Source of the DNA: Mycolicibacterium rhodesiae JS60
GTDB taxonomy: Bacteria; Actinomycetota; Actinomycetes; Mycobacteriales; Mycobacteriaceae
Reading direction: 5' to 3'
DNA: 64,000 nucleotides
NCBI GenBank assembly: GCA_000230935.2
Contig: AGIQ01000003.1
Span: 806,001-870,000 of the forward strand
Shown: in pieces, positions 1-7,488 of the stretch
Numbering within the stretch: position 1 is the stretch's first letter
Layout of the letters: the number at the start of each line of letters is the position of its first letter
Program-made: the position numbers and the translations under genes
Notes under the pieces: generated by a model
What the model was told of the DNA's origin: nothing
Seen by the model: only the letters and a program-made list of their open reading frames with translations
Database searches by the model: none

Positions 1-52
1 GACGGCCACAAGACCCTGATCGTGGGCGCGCGGATGTGGCAGCGTCGGTGCC

Positions 53-3000
53 ATGGCGAGCGAACACCCGTTCGGTGGACCGGCCGGCAACATCGACCGG
101 GACGGAACGGCCATCAGCTTGCCGGTCACCATCGATCCGCGCTACCACGACGCCGTGCTCTTCGACCTCGACGGCGTTGTCGCCGACACCGCGTCGCTGC
201 ACGAGGCGGCGTGGGCGGAGTTGTTCGCCGACTACGGCTTCACCGGTGCCGACTACCGGCACTTCGTCGACGGCAAGCCCCGCTACGACGGTGTGCACGA
301 CTTCCTGGCCGCCCGGGGGGTTTCGCTGCCGTGGGGCTCGCCGTCCGACGTAGGCGACGACACCGTTTGCGGGCTGGGAAACCGCAAGCAGGAGTTGTAC
401 CTGACCAGGATCGCCCGCGGAGTGCACGCGTTCGAGTCCACCGTGGCCCTGGTTCGTCGGCTCGATGAGCTCGGGGTGGGCACAGCGGTGTATTCGGCCA
501 GTCGCAACTGCGGCACCGTCCTGGAATCGGCCGGCATCGGCGACTATTTCGCCGTGCGGGTCGACGGGGTGCTGGCCGAGGAGCTGGGCCTGCCCGGCAA
601 GCCCGACCCCGCGACGCTGCTGGAGACCGCGAACCGTCTCGGTGCACGGCCCGGCCGGTGCGTCGTCGTCGACGACGCCGAAACCGGGGCGGCGGCCGGG
701 CGCGCCGGCGGGTTCGGACTGGTGATCGGCGTGGATCGATCCGGAAACGCCGCCAAGGACTTGTTGCGATGCGGCGCCGACGTCGTGATCGGTGACCTCG
801 CCGATGTCACCGTGCGCGCCATCGACCGGCGGATGTCCGTGCTGCCCGATGCCCTACGGTCCTTCGGCCAGGTGGCCGGGGTGGTCTCGGCGCGCCGGCC
901 GGCGCTGTTCTGCGACTTCGACGGCACGGTGTCCGAGATCGTCGGCGATCCGGCGGCCGCGACCCTGGTGCCCGGTGTGGACAAGGCGCTGCAGACGCTG
1001 GCGACTCTGTGCCCGGTCGCTGTGCTATCCGGTCGAGACCTCGCCGATGTCCGTTCACGCATCAACATCCCCGGCCTGTGGTACGCGGGCAGCCACGGGT
1101 TCGAGGTGATCGCTCCCGACGGTGCACACCACCAGAACGAGGACGCCGCGTCGGCTGTGCCCGCCCTGGCCGATGCCGCTGGCGAACTGGCCGCCGAGCT
1201 GGCCAATATCATCGGAGTTGTCGTGGAGCACAAGCGATTCGCCGTCGCTGTGCACTATCGCAACGCGGCACCGGATGCCGGCGCCACTGTCGCGGCCGCC
1301 GTACATCGGGCCGGCAGTCGGCACGGGCTCAAAGTCACCGGCGGTCGCATGCTCGTCGAACTTCGCCCGAACCTGGACTGGGACAAGGGGAAAACCCTGG
1401 AGTGGATCGCCGATCGTATCGTCGGTCCGGAGCCGTTGCTGCCGATCTACATCGGCGACGATCTCACCGATGAAGACGCATTCGACGCCGTGCTTCACGA
1501 CGGCATCGGAATCGTGGTACGCCACGAAGAGGATGGCGACCGCTCGACTGCCGCGCGGTATTCCCTACCCGATCCGGTCCACGTCGGTGAGTTCATCGAG
1601 CGACTGGTCGACCAGTTTGACGTGGACCGTCAAACACTTTCCAGCCCTTGGTCGTTCACCTTCGGCGGTTACCTGCCTGAACAGGAACAGCTGCGCGAGG
1701 CGCTGTGCACGGTCGGAAACGGTTATCGCGCCACCCGTGGTTGCGCCCCGGAGGCCGATGCCGCGCGGTGCCACTATCCGGGAACCTATGCGGCAGGGCT
1801 CTACAACCGTCTCACCGACGAGATCAAGGGCGTCACGATCGAGAACGAGAGCCTGGTGAACCTGCCGAACTGGCTGTCGCTGAAGTTCCGGATCGACGGC
1901 GGCGACTGGTTCGACATCGACTGCGCCGACGTCCTGTCCTACCGGCAATGCCTGGATCTGCGTCAGGCCGAACTCACTCGAGAGTTCCGCTTCCGGGATC
2001 CCGTGGGGCGTACCAGCAGGGTCGTCCAGCGCCGCATCGCCGCGATGCACCTCCCGCACGCGTGCGCGCTGGAGACCACCGTCTGGGCCGAGGACTGGTC
2101 GGGGACAATCGAATTCCTCTCAACCATCGACGGCGATGTTCGCAACAGCGGCATCGAGCGCTACCGCGACCTGGCCAGCGACCATCTTGTGGGCACCACC
2201 ACCCGGGAGTTGTCGCCGAACGCCGCACTGCTGGTCTGCCAGACCAGCCAGTCCCGCATCCCGATCGCCGTCGCCGCCCGCACCTCGCTCTGGCGCGGAC
2301 AGGACCGGTTGGCGGTCGACGGCACGTTCGTCGATCAAAACCGCCGCACCGGACACAGATACGTGGTGGCTCTCGCCGCAGGTGACTCGGTCACCGTCGA
2401 GAAGATGGCGACCATCTTCACCGGGCGAGACCACGCGATCTCCGATCCCGCCGATGCGGCCGCACGGCTGCTGAGCCGGCTCGGCCGCTACGCCGACCTG
2501 CACACCGGGCATGCCCGCGAATGGGCGCACCTGTGGGAGCGATTCGACATCGCCTTCGACGACAACCCCGACGCCATGCGGGTGGTGCGCCTGCATCTGC
2601 TCCAACTGCTGCAAACGGTGCCCAACCGTGCGGTCGACCTCGACGCCGGGGTGCCTGCGCGTGGATTGCACGGTGAGGCCTACCGCGGCCACATCTTCTG
2701 GGACGAGCTGTTCGTTTTTCCGGTGCTCAACCTCCGGGCTCCCGAAACCACCCGATCGTTACTGCGATACCGCTACCGGCGGCTTCCCGAAGCGCGTCGC
2801 GCGGCTCGCGAGGCCGGCTTCGCGGGCGCGATGTTTCCGTGGCAGTCGGGCAGCGACGGGCGCGAGGAGAGCCAGAAGCTGCACCTCAATCCGAATTCGG
2901 GACGGTGGAATCCCGATGCGAGCGCGCGCGCTCATCACATCGGAAGTGCCGTCGCCTACAACGTCTGGCAGTACTACCAGGTGACCGGGGACCTCGAGTA

Positions 3001-4054
3001 TCTGATCGAGAACGGCGCCGAGATGCTCGCCGAGATCGCGCGATTCTGGGTCAGCCGCTCCGAATTCGACGAGACGAGGGGCCGCTATGTGATCCGCGGC
3101 GTGATCGGGCCGGACGAATTCCATTCCGGGTATCCCGATGCACCCACCGACGGAGTGGACAACAACGCCTACACCAACGTGATGGCCGTCTGGGTGATTG
3201 TGCGGGCCCTCGACGCCCTCGACGCCCTGCCGCTGCGTGACCGGCTGGATCTGATGGAGCGGTTGGGAATTCGCGGCCGAGAGCTCGACACCTGGGACGA
3301 AGTCAGCCGCCGCATGTACGTGCCGTTTCACTTCGCCGCGGGTTCCGGGCCTACGCCCGGCGGGGACGTCATCAGCCAGTTCGACGGATATGCCGAGCTG
3401 GCCGAACTCGACTGGCACGCTTACCGGGAGCGCTACGGCAACATCCAGCGGCTCGACCGCATCCTGGAAGCCGAGAACGACAACGTCAACCGGTACCGGG
3501 TCTCCAAACAGGCGGATGTGCTGATGCTCTTCTACCTGCTGTCCTCTGACGAACTGCGGGAGCTGTTCGCCCGGCTGGGCTATCGCTTTACCCCGCAACA
3601 GATTCCGAAGACCGTCGACTACTACCTGCACCGGACATCGCACGGGTCGACACTCAGCAGTGTGGTGCACGCCTGGGTGCTGGCGCGCGGTGATCGCGAG
3701 CGGGCGATGCGCTACTTCCAGCAGGTGCTGCTCTCGGATGTCGCCGACATCCAGGGCGGCACGACGGCCGAGGGCATCCACATCGCGGCGATGGCCGGCA
3801 GCATCGACCTGCTGCAGCGCTGCTTCACCGGCCTGGAGACCCGCGCCGACCGGTTGATCCTCTCCCCGATGTGGCCCGAAAGCCTTGGCGCCCTTCGGCT
3901 GCCGATCTATTACCGCGGCTATCGACTACACCTGACGATCCGCGGACGCAGTGCCGAGATCAATGTCGACCCCACCGACAACCCAGCCATCGAGATCGAG
4001 TGCCGCGGACAGGTCCAGCAACTCACGCCCGGATCGTGGGTGCGGTTCTCCTGA
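53..4054 (+). CDS. otsB1: OtsB1-like HAD / trehalose-phosphatase / GH65 fusion protein
   Basis: This 1333-residue protein has three enzyme domains. Residues about 33-260 form a HAD phosphomutase-like domain (DLDGVVAD, with D38 and D40 as the expected nucleophile and acid/base). Residues about 283-510 form a trehalose-6-phosphatase-like HAD domain (CDFDGT, D288/D290; the later motif GDDLTDED is also present). The rest is a glycoside hydrolase family 65 domain of the trehalose/maltose phosphorylase type, with FWDELF near 882 and GPDEFH carrying the likely catalytic Glu (E1022). Size and order match mycobacterial OtsB1 (Rv2006, about 1327 aa). From family knowledge, OtsB1 is not the main trehalose-phosphate phosphatase in mycobacteria (OtsB2 is), so the true role may be in phosphorolysis of trehalose-type sugars. 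The start is the ATG at 53. The 52 bases upstream belong to an unseen neighbour or leader and cannot be interpreted. Confidence 0.9.
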   Translation: MASEHPFGGPAGNIDRDGTAISLPVTIDPRYHDAVLFDLDGVVADTASLHEAAWAELFADYGFTGADYRHFVDGKPRYDGVHDFLAARGVSLPWGSPSDVGDDTVCGLGNRKQELYLTRIARGVHAFESTVALVRRLDELGVGTAVYSASRNCGTVLESAGIGDYFAVRVDGVLAEELGLPGKPDPATLLETANRLGARPGRCVVVDDAETGAAAGRAGGFGLVIGVDRSGNAAKDLLRCGADVVIGDLADVTVRAIDRRMSVLPDALRSFGQVAGVVSARRPALFCDFDGTVSEIVGDPAAATLVPGVDKALQTLATLCPVAVLSGRDLADVRSRINIPGLWYAGSHGFEVIAPDGAHHQNEDAASAVPALADAAGELAAELANIIGVVVEHKRFAVAVHYRNAAPDAGATVAAAVHRAGSRHGLKVTGGRMLVELRPNLDWDKGKTLEWIADRIVGPEPLLPIYIGDDLTDEDAFDAVLHDGIGIVVRHEEDGDRSTAARYSLPDPVHVGEFIERLVDQFDVDRQTLSSPWSFTFGGYLPEQEQLREALCTVGNGYRATRGCAPEADAARCHYPGTYAAGLYNRLTDEIKGVTIENESLVNLPNWLSLKFRIDGGDWFDIDCADVLSYRQCLDLRQAELTREFRFRDPVGRTSRVVQRRIAAMHLPHACALETTVWAEDWSGTIEFLSTIDGDVRNSGIERYRDLASDHLVGTTTRELSPNAALLVCQTSQSRIPIAVAARTSLWRGQDRLAVDGTFVDQNRRTGHRYVVALAAGDSVTVEKMATIFTGRDHAISDPADAAARLLSRLGRYADLHTGHAREWAHLWERFDIAFDDNPDAMRVVRLHLLQLLQTVPNRAVDLDAGVPARGLHGEAYRGHIFWDELFVFPVLNLRAPETTRSLLRYRYRRLPEARRAAREAGFAGAMFPWQSGSDGREESQKLHLNPNSGRWNPDASARAHHIGSAVAYNVWQYYQVTGDLEYLIENGAEMLAEIARFWVSRSEFDETRGRYVIRGVIGPDEFHSGYPDAPTDGVDNNAYTNVMAVWVIVRALDALDALPLRDRLDLMERLGIRGRELDTWDEVSRRMYVPFHFAAGSGPTPGGDVISQFDGYAELAELDWHAYRERYGNIQRLDRILEAENDNVNRYRVSKQADVLMLFYLLSSDELRELFARLGYRFTPQQIPKTVDYYLHRTSHGSTLSSVVHAWVLARGDRERAMRYFQQVLLSDVADIQGGTTAEGIHIAAMAGSIDLLQRCFTGLETRADRLILSPMWPESLGALRLPIYYRGYRLHLTIRGRSAEINVDPTDNPAIEIECRGQVQQLTPGSWVRFS

Positions 4055-4058
4055 GCAG

Positions 4059-5072
4059 TTACCCCGACGGGGTCGCCGGAGCCGCCAGCGCATCGTCGCC
4101 GCGCCACTCTGCCACGTCGGACAGCGGTCGGCGGGGCGTCGCAGGCAGCGGGTCGGCGTTCACCGCTGCCCAGCCCACCCGCAGCATCATCTGAGGATAG
4201 CCACTGCTGCCGAAGACGTCGGCGCGCACGGCTTCTCGGGTTTCGGCGATCTCGAGCGGTTCGGTCACCGGGCATGTCGCCAGTCCCATCGCGGTGGCCG
4301 ACAGCAGTACCAAACTCGTCGCCTCCCCGGCACGCAGCCGGGCCAGGTCGTCATCGGTCTCGGTGCCGAGCGCGATCAGGACGGCGTTGTCCTCGACCGG
4401 CGAGGTCTGCACCGGTTGGGCCAGCGCCGGGCCGGCGAATACTCGCGCCGGGACCGCCGCGTGTGGATCGAAGGCCGGCGTGTTGCGTGCGGGCACCCCG
4501 GCCACCGAGCCGTACCGGCCGCTCCACGCGTTGAGCTCGCTCAGGTAGTCGGCGTCGCTGGCGTGCTTCCACACCGACTGCGCGATGACCGCGGACAGGT
4601 GCGGCAACAAGTCGATCTGGCGCAGCATCACCCCGGCACGGGCCGCGCGAGCGCCCATCAGTGCGATGTCACGGCCGGGCACCGGCCACGAGCTGTAGTT
4701 GCGGCGATCCGTGCGGCGCCGGGCGATCGCGGCCGCCAGCATGATGTCGAGCTCGTCGGCACTCTGCCGGCACACCTCGATGGAGGCCAGATGATCGTGG
4801 TCGGCGGGGTTGGGGAACCGGCGGACCTTGGCCTGCCAGCCCAACGCCGCCAGTGCGACCACGCAGTGGTGCAGGGCAGCGCCACAACTCACCAACAGAT
4901 CGCGTCGGTCGGGGTCGGTGTTGGGCAGATGCCGGCTCGGGTCGGCGTAAAGGTGCAGGCTGTCCGGCCCGACCCGCCAGTGCCACGGTTGCGAATTGTG
5001 CACCGACGGTGCCTGCGTCGCCAGCGTCAGGACGGCCTGAACCGTGTCATGGTCAGGGAACTGCAAACTCAT
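4059..5072 (-). CDS. Acg-family nitroreductase-like flavoprotein
   Basis: This 337-aa protein resembles the mycobacterial Acg family (Rv2032, Rv3127 and Rv3131 are examples), a divergent nitroreductase fold that binds FMN. Family hallmarks are the N-terminal APSVHNSQPWHW segment and an internal repeat of the half-domain. In M. tuberculosis these genes are dormancy genes under DosR, and no enzymatic activity is firmly established. The gene ends 4 bp from the convergent otsB1-like gene. A 22-bp palindrome made of two DosR-like half-sites lies 43 bp upstream of its start (5115-5136), which fits hypoxia or nitric-oxide control. Proximity of otsB1- and acg-type genes recalls the M. tuberculosis dormancy region, but exact orthology cannot be judged here. 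Confidence 0.82.
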   Translation of the reverse strand: MSLQFPDHDTVQAVLTLATQAPSVHNSQPWHWRVGPDSLHLYADPSRHLPNTDPDRRDLLVSCGAALHHCVVALAALGWQAKVRRFPNPADHDHLASIEVCRQSADELDIMLAAAIARRRTDRRNYSSWPVPGRDIALMGARAARAGVMLRQIDLLPHLSAVIAQSVWKHASDADYLSELNAWSGRYGSVAGVPARNTPAFDPHAAVPARVFAGPALAQPVQTSPVEDNAVLIALGTETDDDLARLRAGEATSLVLLSATAMGLATCPVTEPLEIAETREAVRADVFGSSGYPQMMLRVGWAAVNADPLPATPRRPLSDVAEWRGDDALAAPATPSG

Positions 5073-5114
5073 GGCTCCACTGTCGTCCCGCGCCGAACAA
5101 TCTGACAGAGACGT

Positions 5115-5136
5115 AAGTCCCCAGCTCTGGGGACTT
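5115..5136. promoter_or_regulatory. DosR-like palindrome upstream of the acg-like gene
   Basis: Perfect 10-bp arms AAGTCCCCAG and CTGGGGACTT flank a 2-bp centre. Each arm contains GGGACTT, the core half-site of the mycobacterial DosR (DevR) box. It sits 43 bp upstream of the acg-like start. In the known DosR box the GGGACTT half-sites are arranged differently, so this may be two abutting half-boxes or an unrelated operator. Confidence 0.5.
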
Positions 5137-5159
5137 GTGCAGCCCCGATCGGGAACTGG

Positions 5160-5897
5160 TCAGGGGTGCCTGCTGGTTACTCCCCCATCGACGACCAGGT
5201 GCGAACCGGTGACGAACGAAGCCTTGGGCGACATCAGGAATGCCACCGCCGCGGCAACCTCGGCCGGGTCACCGAGCCGGCCCAGCGGCGCGGCGGCTTC
5301 GAAGCCCTGGCGCACCTCGTCGATGTCGATGGCAATCTGCAGCATCGGCGTGCGGATGAACCCCGGGCACACCGCATTGACCCGGATGCCCTCGGGCCCC
5401 AGCTGCGCCGCCATCGAGCGGGTCAGCCCCAGCAGACCGGCCTTGGATGCGCAATACGCCGGGATGAACGGGTTGGCGGTCAGTCCCTCGATGCTGGAGA
5501 TCCCGACGATCGCCGGTCCGGCGCCGGCGCGGGCGGCCTCCTGCAGATGCGGCAGGATCAGCTGCGCCAAGATCGCCTGAGCTTTCAGGTTGACGTCGAG
5601 CACGGCGTCCCAGGACTCCTCGGTGTAGGCCCCCACCGGTTCCGGAATGACCCGTCCCGCGGCGTGCACCAGCCCGTCGATCCCGCCCAGCGCCGCAGCA
5701 GCCGCGTCGACGGCCGCGCTCAGTGCGGCGCCGTCGCAGACGTCGACCACCGCGTGCGGCATCCCGAGCCCGTCCGCGACCTGGGCTACCGCGGGCGCGA
5801 TGTCCCACAGCGCGACGCGGCGCCCGTCGGCGATCAGCGCCTCGGCGGATGCCCGGCCGATTCCCGACGCCGCTCCGGTGACGATGACACCACTCAT
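5160..5897 (-). CDS. SDR-family oxidoreductase
   Basis: This 245-aa classical short-chain dehydrogenase/reductase starts at the ATG at 5897. It shows the NAD(P)-binding motif TGAASGIG near the N-terminus, HAAG in place of the usual NNAG, the catalytic SxxxxxxxxxxxYxxxK pattern (ISSIEG, then YCASK) and a C-terminal VVDGG. It likely oxidises or reduces a hydroxyl/keto group on a lipid or steroid-like substrate; the substrate cannot be inferred. It is the last gene of the minus-strand operon that begins at 10418. The reading frame stays open upstream into remains of a SnoaL-like gene, so the true start depends on the internal ATG, which is where the SDR fold begins. Confidence 0.85.
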   Translation of the reverse strand: MSGVIVTGAASGIGRASAEALIADGRRVALWDIAPAVAQVADGLGMPHAVVDVCDGAALSAAVDAAAAALGGIDGLVHAAGRVIPEPVGAYTEESWDAVLDVNLKAQAILAQLILPHLQEAARAGAGPAIVGISSIEGLTANPFIPAYCASKAGLLGLTRSMAAQLGPEGIRVNAVCPGFIRTPMLQIAIDIDEVRQGFEAAAPLGRLGDPAEVAAAVAFLMSPKASFVTGSHLVVDGGVTSRHP

Positions 5898-6307
5898 GTC
5901 CGCTCGGCCTCCTCGGTCAACTCCGCGCATGCGCGCACTCGGTGGATTGGTGAACCAGAGGTTCTCCTCGCGCAGCTGCCTGCTGCGCCATCCGCTCTCG
6001 GTGCGGACCATAACGTGGTGGTAGTAGCCACCGCATGCGCTTGTCTCAGTCGCGCCGGGCAGCAGCATCGGGTCGTAGAACATCGCCCGGACGGTTGCGG
6101 TGTCACCGTCGATATCGGCTTCGATGTTGGTGACGCTTCGATGTTGGTTTGGGGCGTGGGTCATCGGAGCTGTAATCGAGGTGGGCATCGTCGGTGAACA
6201 GTGACCGCAGCAGGTCCCAGTCCTTGTCGTCGACGGCGCGGGCGTAGCGGTTGAGCACCGCGGCGATCTCCAGTTCGTCACCGATCCGCTGAATGTCCTT
6301 TGCTCAC
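5894..6307 (-). pseudogene. SnoaL/NTF2-like gene disrupted by frameshifts and a deletion
   Basis: The pieces of one SnoaL-like (NTF2-fold) protein lie in different frames. A GTG at 6307, overlapping the stop of the bfd-like gene as GTGA, starts a frame that stops after nine codons. The next frame encodes IGDELEIAAVLNRYARAVDD and DWDLLRSLFTDDAHLDYSS, the typical N-terminal half. A third frame encodes QHRSVTNIEADIDGDTATVR through to GWRSRQLREENLWFTNPP, the typical C-terminal half. By comparison with intact relatives I recall, about 20 residues are missing between DYSS and the second half. The original stop probably overlapped the SDR start at 5894-5897. SnoaL-like proteins are small barrels often acting as dehydratases or isomerases; this copy looks non-functional unless the breaks are sequencing errors. 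Confidence 0.72.
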
Positions 6308-6507
6308 CTCTTGTGCAGGAACCCCTTGTGGCGCTTGGGTTCTGCCGGCCCCGCCGCCTCGATGATCGCCCGTACGGTGCGCCGGCAGCGGCCGCATTCC
6401 GCTCCTGCGCCGCAGACACTGGCCACCTGCTTGGTGGTCGTCGCCCCGGCTTCGACGGCCTCGGCCACGACCTGACTCGTCACACCGTTGCACAGACAGA
6501 CGAACAT
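6304..6507 (-). CDS. Bfd-like [2Fe-2S] ferredoxin
   Basis: This 67-aa protein starts MFVCLCNGVT and matches the bacterioferritin-associated ferredoxin (Bfd/BFD-like) family. Cysteines 4, 6, 38 and 41 fit the C-x-C...C-x2-C ligand pattern of Bfd [2Fe-2S] clusters; C32 is extra. Known Bfd proteins pass electrons to bacterioferritin to release stored iron. No bacterioferritin gene is nearby. The gene lies inside a lipid-catabolism operon, so it may instead serve as an electron carrier there. The ATG at 6507 was chosen because the family begins with this exact motif; upstream in-frame sequence is not family-like. It overlaps the downstream SnoaL-like remnant as GTGA. Confidence 0.82.
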   Translation of the reverse strand: MFVCLCNGVTSQVVAEAVEAGATTTKQVASVCGAGAECGRCRRTVRAIIEAAGPAEPKRHKGFLHKR

Positions 6508-6518
6508 CGATGCGACCT

Positions 6519-7157
6519 TCAGGCGTCCTCGTCCAAGCGCATGATGTGCTGCATCCGCCCGACGAAGACCGGTGGATAGGCGCCGATTCCGGTGCCGCCC
6601 ATCCATTCCGCGGCGACGTCGGGATGGTTCACCCAGGCGAGCGCGTCTTCCTCGTCGTCGAGTTCCTGCAGGATCATCAGCTCATGATCGTCGTCGAAGG
6701 CCTGGAAGATGCGGACGGCCCGAACGCCGGCGGCGGCGAACCGAGGCAGCCCGTTGTGGACGCCTTCGATCAGTGACGGCACATCGTCGACGGCGGCGAT
6801 CGCGGCGACGATCACTCCGGGCGGGGCGCCCTCGGGCGGCTCGACGATGGTGACCTTGTCGATCGTCTCGCCCGCGAAGATGGCGGGGATGTCGTCGAGT
6901 CCGACGGAGTCGAACCAGTTGAGGAAGACCCGCGATCGCAGCACCTCGAGGATGGGTTCCTTGCTGCGCAGCGAGATCGTCACCATGACGCGGCCCGGAT
7001 CCCGCGTCGAGGTGTAGCCCAGGACGAAGTGGGCGCCGAGGTCGACCAGGGCGGGCTTGCTGCGCTGCAGCACCGGCCACACCCGGCCCGGGTCGGAAAC
7101 CCGGTAGTCCATGGCGAGGACGAGCGTGTGGATCTGGCGCTGGGTCATACCGTCCAC
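6519..7157 (-). CDS. Conserved protein of unknown function
   Basis: This protein of up to 212 aa has no domain I can name. The sequence is soluble with no signal peptide or membrane segment. The pattern of two similar halves (about residues 10-95 and 110-200, each predicted strand-helix-strand, with FVLGYTSTRDPGRVMVT and RAVRIFQAFDDDHELMILQEL) suggests a duplicated ferredoxin-like fold of the kind seen in dimeric alpha-beta barrel proteins; this is inference from strand pattern only. It lies between a small unknown protein and the bfd-like gene in the FadD operon, 12 bp from each. Start is uncertain: ATG at 7157 or a few codons later. Confidence 0.6.
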   Translation of the reverse strand: MDGMTQRQIHTLVLAMDYRVSDPGRVWPVLQRSKPALVDLGAHFVLGYTSTRDPGRVMVTISLRSKEPILEVLRSRVFLNWFDSVGLDDIPAIFAGETIDKVTIVEPPEGAPPGVIVAAIAAVDDVPSLIEGVHNGLPRFAAAGVRAVRIFQAFDDDHELMILQELDDEEDALAWVNHPDVAAEWMGGTGIGAYPPVFVGRMQHIMRLDEDA

Positions 7158-7169
7158 GCCGATACCGTC

Positions 7170-7472
7170 TTAGTCGCTGGCCGGCAACGGTTTGGCGGTC
7201 TTCTGCTCCAGCGGGGTGGTGCCGATGCTCAAGCTGCCCGCCCCGGCCTTGGTGACCAGGAGCTCGGCGCCGCCGGCGTCGACATAGCGCTTGCCCATCA
7301 CGGTGCCGCCAGAGAAATCGGGATCCAGTTGGGCCCCTTCGGTTTTCTCGGCGTCCAGCGGGATCATCGCGACGCCACCGGCGCGCAGGTCGTCGAGGCT
7401 GTCCGACGAGCGCACGACGATCACCTGGGTGTCGCAGACCTGGCTCTGTAGCCGGGTGCCGGTCTTGATCAT
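7170..7472 (-). CDS. Small conserved protein of unknown function next to fadD
   Basis: This 100-aa protein begins MIKTGTRLQSQVCDTQVIVVR. A strong ribosome-binding site (AGGAGG, 5 bp upstream) fixes the ATG at 7472. I do not recognise a domain. The sequence is beta-rich and soluble, with no signal peptide and one cysteine near the N-terminus. It sits 16 bp after the acyl-CoA ligase gene and 12 bp before another unknown gene, so the three are probably co-transcribed. A role tied to the ligase is only guilt by association. Confidence 0.68.
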   Translation of the reverse strand: MIKTGTRLQSQVCDTQVIVVRSSDSLDDLRAGGVAMIPLDAEKTEGAQLDPDFSGGTVMGKRYVDAGGAELLVTKAGAGSLSIGTTPLEQKTAKPLPASD

Positions 7473-7488
7473 GGTTGTCCTCCTGGAT

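Noticed and set aside
1..52. A gene running off the left edge.
   Set aside because: The fragment is too short, and its open frame continues as an out-of-frame shadow of the otsB1-like gene.
5160..6419. A single SnoaL-SDR fusion protein read in one open frame.
   Set aside because: Its N-terminal part is not family-like, the SnoaL half is split among frames and the SDR has a natural ATG start, so the open frame is better explained by gene decay.
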